This document shows positions 60,108-64,000 of a DNA stretch of 64,000 nucleotides, piece after piece. The stretch covers positions 3,855-67,854 of the forward strand of contig CAZYWZ010000024.1 in assembly GCA_964651705.1 (NCBI GenBank), given 5' to 3'. Position numbers and translations under genes: made by a program. The notes beneath the pieces are model-generated. The model was not told the origin of the DNA. It did no database searches and was given only the letters and a program-made list of their open reading frames with translations. The DNA comes from JADLBR01 sp964651705 (GTDB lineage Bacteria > Verrucomicrobiota > Verrucomicrobiia > JADLBR01). The first letter of the stretch is position 1. Each line of letters opens with the position of its first letter.

Positions 60108-62252
60108 ATGAGACCACGCTTTGACATCGAGGGCGCCGTCGATGCGACGGCGCAGAACCCATGCGCTCCCCCGCCCCGGAATGATCTGGAGGACGTCATC
60201 GTCCGGGTGCCGTGCTACGAGCCGAACTCCTTCCGCCTCGAGTTGACCGGCCAGGACCTCTGCGCGCACTCGCTCTTCGGCGGGACGACCGGCAGCGGCA
60301 AGACCACGACCCTCAACCACGTCATGCGGGACATGATCCGCTACCGCGCGGACGACCCCGACCGGAAGATGGGCCTGGTGTTCTTCGACCCGAAGGCCGA
60401 CGACACCAGGCAGAAGGTGGCCGCGTGGGCCGCGGAGGCCGGGCGCGCCTCCGACGTGAAAATCCTCGACGGGCGCGGGCCGCACTACCTGGAGATGCTC
60501 TCCCCGGGCCCGCGGCTCGACGCGGTCCGCGACCTGGTGGCCCGGCTGGCGGAGGTCACGTCGGTCTCCTACGGCGGGGAGAACGCCTACTGGTCCGAGA
60601 GCCGCGACCTGATGATCGACGCGGCCTGCGTCATCGTGCTGATGACCTCCGGGGACCTGGGGCTGATGGACCTGCTGGGTTTCATCAACGACTGGCTGCT
60701 GCGCAATGGCATCGCCCCCGACCACGTCCGGGAGCGGATCAGCCTGTTCGGCCAGATTCTTGAGGCGGGCAAGGATCGGCTGGATGAGTCCGCACGCCTG
60801 CGGATGCAGTGCATCGCGAATGTCGCCGAGTCCTGGAGCCGCCTGGACCCGAGGACAAGGGGCATCCTCAACACCTGCGTCGCCCACTGCCTGCGCCCGC
60901 TGCTGGACCCCGCGGCCATGGGATACCTCGACCCGACCGGGCGGCAGCCGCTGCAGCTGCACCAGGTGCCGGCCCGGGGCGAGATCGTGGTGGTCAGCGT
61001 CAACGCCATGGAGCACCCCGACCTGGCGCGCCTGGTGGGGCGGCTGCTGAAGACCGGTTTCTACGCGGCCCTGCAGCGCCGGTCCGGGGCGCATCACTCC
61101 GGCGACCGGCTCGCGGGCCTGGTGGTGGACGAATACCCGCTGGTGGCCAGCGGCGCGGAGGACCGCTACGGCGACATCCCGCAGCTCCAGACGCTGCGCG
61201 GCAAGCGCGGCTTCGTGGTCGCCGCCACCCAGGGCCTGGCGAGCATCGACGGCAAGATCGGGCGCGCCGCCCGCGAGGCGCTGCTGCTGAACTTCAACAA
61301 CCTCTTCTTCTTCAACTCCCACGAGCCGGCCATCGACGCGTTCGCCCAGACGCATTTCGGCATCGCGCGAGAATCGGTCTCGACCCGCTGGGTGCAGGAG
61401 GAGCGGGCCGAGGACGGCGCGACGGCGACCCTCGACCGCCGCGAGTACCGCAGGCAGTCCGCCGCGCACGTGTGGGCCTGCCCGGCGGGCCGGCTGGCGA
61501 CGCTGGACACCAACCAGGCCTTCGTGTCGCTGCGCGGGGGGCGGAAGTTCGCCGAGCCGCTGTGGTTCGATCCGCTGTATTTCGACGCGGCCGATCCCGG
61601 CCCGGAACCGGCCGCGCCCGCGGACCCGGTCCAGGTCCTCCGGGCGGCATGGATGGAGAACAGCGGGGCCGCCGGGTTCCAGGCGATGGCGACCGCCGAC
61701 CCCCGTCTCGCGAAGGCCCTGGAGCGCGACGGGGAGAGCTCCGCGCCGGACCTCGACGGGCTCCACGACGCGATGATCGGCATCATGGCGGCGGCGGGTC
61801 GCTTCACGCTGCATTCGCCCGACCGGATCGACCGGATGCTCGCCCTGCCGCGCTTCGCCGACGACGGCGGGGCCGGGTATTCCGGGCAACTCGCCGCCGC
61901 GCTAACCAACGGCGGGGCCTGCCCGGAACAGATCGGGCGGCGCCGGTGGCCCGCGGCCTGGGCCCGCGCCCTGCTCAACCTGCTCGGCGCCGGCGAGTCC
62001 TACCCGGTCGATCTCCGGGACTTCTGCCGCATCCGGTTCATCGGATGGCACCGCGGCCTGCTGCTGGTGTCCTTCGCCAACGACCCCGGGTGGAAAGACC
62101 CCATCACCTCGCGATCCCCGGACGCACAGGCGGTCGTTCGCCTCCAGCTCTCGCTCTACCCCAACTGCTTCCGGCCCCTCAAGCCCCGCGACGCGGCCAT
62201 GGTCGCCAGCATCCTGGGCCCGGACCCCTCGCCCGCATGGAGGGAGGCATGA
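60108..62252 (+). CDS. VirD4/TraD-like coupling ATPase
   Basis: 714 residues from ATG 60108; GTG 60072 is an in-frame alternative. Motifs are LFGGTTGSGKTTTLNHVMRD (Walker A), MGLVFFDPKADDTRQKVAAW, LAGLVVDEYPLVASGAEDRY (Walker B) and GFVVAATQGLASI. These define a HerA/VirD4-type DNA motor that feeds DNA to a conjugation or packaging channel. No N-terminal membrane helices are visible, unlike classical VirD4. No relaxase or other T4SS gene is present in the window; a ribbon-helix-helix protein lies just downstream on the other strand. Confidence 0.85.
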   Translation: MRPRFDIEGAVDATAQNPCAPPPRNDLEDVIVRVPCYEPNSFRLELTGQDLCAHSLFGGTTGSGKTTTLNHVMRDMIRYRADDPDRKMGLVFFDPKADDTRQKVAAWAAEAGRASDVKILDGRGPHYLEMLSPGPRLDAVRDLVARLAEVTSVSYGGENAYWSESRDLMIDAACVIVLMTSGDLGLMDLLGFINDWLLRNGIAPDHVRERISLFGQILEAGKDRLDESARLRMQCIANVAESWSRLDPRTRGILNTCVAHCLRPLLDPAAMGYLDPTGRQPLQLHQVPARGEIVVVSVNAMEHPDLARLVGRLLKTGFYAALQRRSGAHHSGDRLAGLVVDEYPLVASGAEDRYGDIPQLQTLRGKRGFVVAATQGLASIDGKIGRAAREALLLNFNNLFFFNSHEPAIDAFAQTHFGIARESVSTRWVQEERAEDGATATLDRREYRRQSAAHVWACPAGRLATLDTNQAFVSLRGGRKFAEPLWFDPLYFDAADPGPEPAAPADPVQVLRAAWMENSGAAGFQAMATADPRLAKALERDGESSAPDLDGLHDAMIGIMAAAGRFTLHSPDRIDRMLALPRFADDGGAGYSGQLAAALTNGGACPEQIGRRRWPAAWARALLNLLGAGESYPVDLRDFCRIRFIGWHRGLLLVSFANDPGWKDPITSRSPDAQAVVRLQLSLYPNCFRPLKPRDAAMVASILGPDPSPAWREA

Positions 62253-62302
62253 GGCCGCGGGCATCGTCGGGCGCGCCGCCATCCCCGGCGCCAAGCGGCG
62301 CG

Positions 62303-62524
62303 TCAGGCCGGTCCGGGGCCGCGGCCGGCGGCCTTCTTCTTGGCCGGGGCCTCCCCCTCCTCGCCAAAGGGGTTGAATTCCCCGCTCTCGAGCCTGCCCA
62401 GCCCGGCGCGGATCGCCATGCGCAGCACGTCGGATTGCGCCAGCCCCGTGGACTTGGCCAGCGCCTCGATGCGCCCGGCCAGGTCCTCGGGCAGCCGGAG
62501 CTGGCGATTGCGGCCCTTGGCCAT
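62303..62524 (-). CDS. Ribbon-helix-helix DNA-binding protein
   Basis: 73 residues from ATG 62524. The RHH fold is clear: NRQLRLPEDLAGRIEALAKS followed by TGLAQSDVLRMAIRAGLGRL. The C-terminal tail is Lys/Ala/Gly-rich (APAKKKAAGRG). Such proteins act as antitoxins, plasmid copy or partition regulators, or relaxosome accessories. It converges on the VirD4-like gene. A TACGGT box ends 6 bases before its start, matching the leaderless pattern, and no Shine-Dalgarno sequence is seen. Confidence 0.8.
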   Translation of the reverse strand: MAKGRNRQLRLPEDLAGRIEALAKSTGLAQSDVLRMAIRAGLGRLESGEFNPFGEEGEAPAKKKAAGRGPGPA

Positions 62525-62530
62525 GCCCCG

Positions 62531-62536
62531 ACCGTA
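62531..62536 (-). promoter_or_regulatory. TACGGT box before RHH gene
   Basis: TACGGT on the - strand ends 6 bases before ATG 62524, within the TAnnnT group of boxes found at the same distance in this window. Confidence 0.35.
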
Positions 62537-62674
62537 CCGCCCGACACCGCCCCCAACAAGCCGGAAAAGGCCCCCGGCGGCGGCGGCCTAATCTCCGGCG
62601 CCAGGCAGCCCGCACGCGCGGGCGCCGCCCGACGCGGCGCCCGCCGGACCGGGACCTGGCAACAGGAGGTTGAC

Positions 62675-62920
62675 ATGCGTTACTATACTAGTTACATCCA
62701 GTCACACGCCGTGAAGCTCCCGATACCGCCAGAGCAGCTGAGGGTCCTGCGGCGGATCGCCCGCCGGACCGGCGCGGGGGTGGAACGGGTGCTGATCGGG
62801 GCGCTGGAGGCGGGCCTCCGGGGGGCGGAGGCGGCCCTGCGGGAGCGCGGATCCGGCGCCGCGCGGCGGTTCCTCGAAGGGGACTCGGGCAACGGGGACG
62901 GAAAGGGGGGCAAGCGATGA
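62675..62920 (+). CDS. Small hypothetical protein, 81 aa
   Basis: 81 residues from ATG 62675 with a textbook AGGAGGT site. The core is a helical DNA-binding-like segment (LPIPPEQLRVLRRIARRTGA, GVERVLIGALEAGLRGAE) reminiscent of short ribbon-helix-helix or plasmid proteins, followed by a Gly/Asp/Lys tail. Its stop overlaps the LtaS-like start by ATGA, indicating translational coupling. Function unknown; it may regulate the downstream membrane enzyme. Confidence 0.7.
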   Translation: MRYYTSYIQSHAVKLPIPPEQLRVLRRIARRTGAGVERVLIGALEAGLRGAEAALRERGSGAARRFLEGDSGNGDGKGGKR

Positions 62921-64000
62921 GCGGCGACAAGGGAGCGAACCGGGCCAGGGCGTACGCTTACGGCGGGGCGGCCGCCGTGGTCCTCCTGGGCGCGCTGGGA
63001 CCGCCGATGCTCTTCGGGGGGTTCCTGGTGCACCGGGGCGGCGCCATCGCGGGGGCGATGATCGCCGACACGCTGCTCTCAAACCTCTGGGTCATCGGCC
63101 TGGCGGTGCTCTCGGTGGCGGCCTCGGCCCGGATGGGCCGATGGGGCGGGGCCGCCGTCCGGTTGCCCGCGGCGGCGGCGGTGGCGCTGTACGCCGCCGA
63201 CGCGGCGGTCGGGCTCCTGTTCGGGGTGCGTTTGTTCCTGCGCGACGCGATCGCGTTCGCCGGCGACCCGGCCGACTGGGTCCGGTTCCTGTCGGTGGGC
63301 GCGGCAACCGACGCGCCGCGGCTTGCCGTCGCGGGCTCCGTCGCCGCCGCGGGGCTCCTGGGCGCGGCGGGCCTGGTCCTCTGCCGCCCGCCGCGATCGC
63401 CGCGGTCCATCGTGGCGGCCGCGGCCGGGGCCATCGCCATCGGCCTGGGCAGCCTGGCCCTCGACCCTCCCGGCCGCGCGGGCGCGGCCCCCGCCATCGA
63501 GCTCGCCCTGACCGACACCGCCGCCAGCCCGTACTCCGCCGCCCGCGGGGCGGCGCTGGGATCGGCGGTGGCCTCGGGGCGGCACAGGGTGATCGCGCCG
63601 CGGGCCAACCCCGCCCCCCGCACCCCCGACATCGTCCTTCTGATCATCGAGAGCTGGTCCTGCTACCACTCGTCATTCTTCGGCGGGGCCAACGACTGGA
63701 CCCCGGGCCTCGACGCGCTCGCGGCCGGCGGCCTGGCGTTCACCAACTTTTGCGCCAACGGGCTGACGACCGAGGACGGCATCATCTCGGTGGTCGCGGG
63801 GGAGGAACCCATCGTCCCGGCGACCGGACCCCGCCGGGGGTGGCTGGAGTGCTTCTCCGGCTTCATGGGCGCGGAACGGGCGCTGCCGCGATTGCTGGCC
63901 CCGTCCGGCTACCTGTGCTGCTGGCTCACCACCGGGCCGATCCGCTTCTCCTGCAAGCACCAGTTCCTCGACACCGCGGGGTTCGACCTGCTCTCCGATG
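62917..64000 (+). CDS. LtaS/sulfatase-family membrane enzyme, 3' end outside window
   Basis: 361 residues are visible from ATG 62917; no stop before the window ends. The N-terminal 200 residues contain about five hydrophobic segments (VVLLGALGPPMLFGGFLV; LWVIGLAVLSVAASA). The extracytoplasmic catalytic domain then begins: PDIVLLIIESWSCYHSSFFG, DWTPGLDALAAGGLAFTNF and CANGLTTEDGIISVVAGEEP. This is the alkaline phosphatase/sulfatase superfamily layout of LtaS and phosphoglycerol transferases, with a Thr nucleophile candidate in GLTTEDG. Substrate unknown. Confidence 0.8.
   Translation, partial: MSGDKGANRARAYAYGGAAAVVLLGALGPPMLFGGFLVHRGGAIAGAMIADTLLSNLWVIGLAVLSVAASARMGRWGGAAVRLPAAAAVALYAADAAVGLLFGVRLFLRDAIAFAGDPADWVRFLSVGAATDAPRLAVAGSVAAAGLLGAAGLVLCRPPRSPRSIVAAAAGAIAIGLGSLALDPPGRAGAAPAIELALTDTAASPYSAARGAALGSAVASGRHRVIAPRANPAPRTPDIVLLIIESWSCYHSSFFGGANDWTPGLDALAAGGLAFTNFCANGLTTEDGIISVVAGEEPIVPATGPRRGWLECFSGFMGAERALPRLLAPSGYLCCWLTTGPIRFSCKHQFLDTAGFDLLSD

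Noticed and set aside
59961..61889. 642-aa frame antisense to the VirD4-like gene
   Set aside because: Low-complexity Gln/His/Arg composition and no motif; a shadow of a gene with intact Walker motifs.
60809..62920. 703-aa frame over the VirD4-like gene continuing into the 81-aa gene
   Set aside because: Only its last 81 residues, from ATG 62675 with a strong ribosome site, are supported; the rest is Gly/Ala/Arg shadow sequence.

Overview
The window is 64 kb from a GC-rich bacterium. Coding regions are tightly packed, often joined by ATGA or GTGA overlaps, with G/C-rich third codon positions. The phylum cannot be fixed from the sequence: there is no rRNA, tRNA or housekeeping marker. A 100-base run of N at 57105-57204 shows this is a draft or metagenomic scaffold. 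Most of the content is accessory: three antiviral regions followed by a plasmid- or ICE-like tail.

Region 1 (1-13.7 kb, + strand) is one dense gene train. A DUF499-type ATPase, a DUF1156-type DNA methylase and a PLD-domain helicase form the skeleton of a helicase-methylase-ATPase (Hma-like) defence system. Between ATPase and methylase sit a TIGR04255-type protein, an HTH protein, two unrecognised proteins, and a CBASS-like pair: a CD-NTase nucleotidyltransferase overlapping a two-helix SLATT membrane effector. Convergent to it (13.7-18.3 kb, - strand) is a two-gene unit of an Hsp70/actin-fold ATPase and a large SNF2 helicase. From 18.4 to 21.6 kb, on the - strand, lie a small unknown protein, a SprT-like metalloprotease and a pair of membrane proteins.

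Region 2 (21.7-45.2 kb, + strand) is a large RT-containing type III CRISPR-Cas locus closest to subtype III-D. Its order is: sigma-like protein, unknown 366-aa protein, CARF-like protein, Crn2-type (DUF1874) ring nuclease, HD-less Cas10, Cas7-like RAMP, Csx10-like RAMP, double RAMP, Csx19-like protein, TIGR03986-type RAMP, CARF-RelE effector (Cami1-like), CARF-nuclease effector (Card1/Can2-like), leader, a 26-repeat/25-spacer array, HerA/VirD4-like ATPase, Cas2, Cas6-RT-Cas1 fusion, a 59-aa protein and a PcfJ-like protein. The inferred logic is that crRNA-guided target RNA binding makes Cas10 produce cyclic oligoadenylate (probably cA4). This activates the RelE mRNase and the DNA/RNA nuclease, and the ring nuclease switches the signal off. 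The leading sigma-like/366-aa/CARF-like trio may be a second, transcriptional output and is the best candidate for something undescribed. Two pairs of spacers are diverged versions of the same target and stay in a common reading frame antisense to the crRNA, which fits RNA-derived acquisition by Cas6-RT-Cas1.

Region 3 (45.2-64 kb) is mobile-element-like. It holds a metallophosphoesterase, an unknown protein, an IS630 remnant, an RNase H-like protein, an AAA+ ATPase, an XRE regulator with two matching operators, a GYF/superinfection-immunity-like membrane protein, a lipoprotein, membrane proteins, an ADP-ribosylglycohydrolase, a ParA-like ATPase, an RNase HI, a RusA-like protein with heptad repeats around the assembly gap, a DUF2779 protein, an HTH protein, a VirD4-like ATPase, an RHH protein and a truncated LtaS-like membrane sulfatase. 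Several of these genes share a TATCCT (TAnnnT) box ending 5-6 nt before the start codon, suggesting leaderless transcription.
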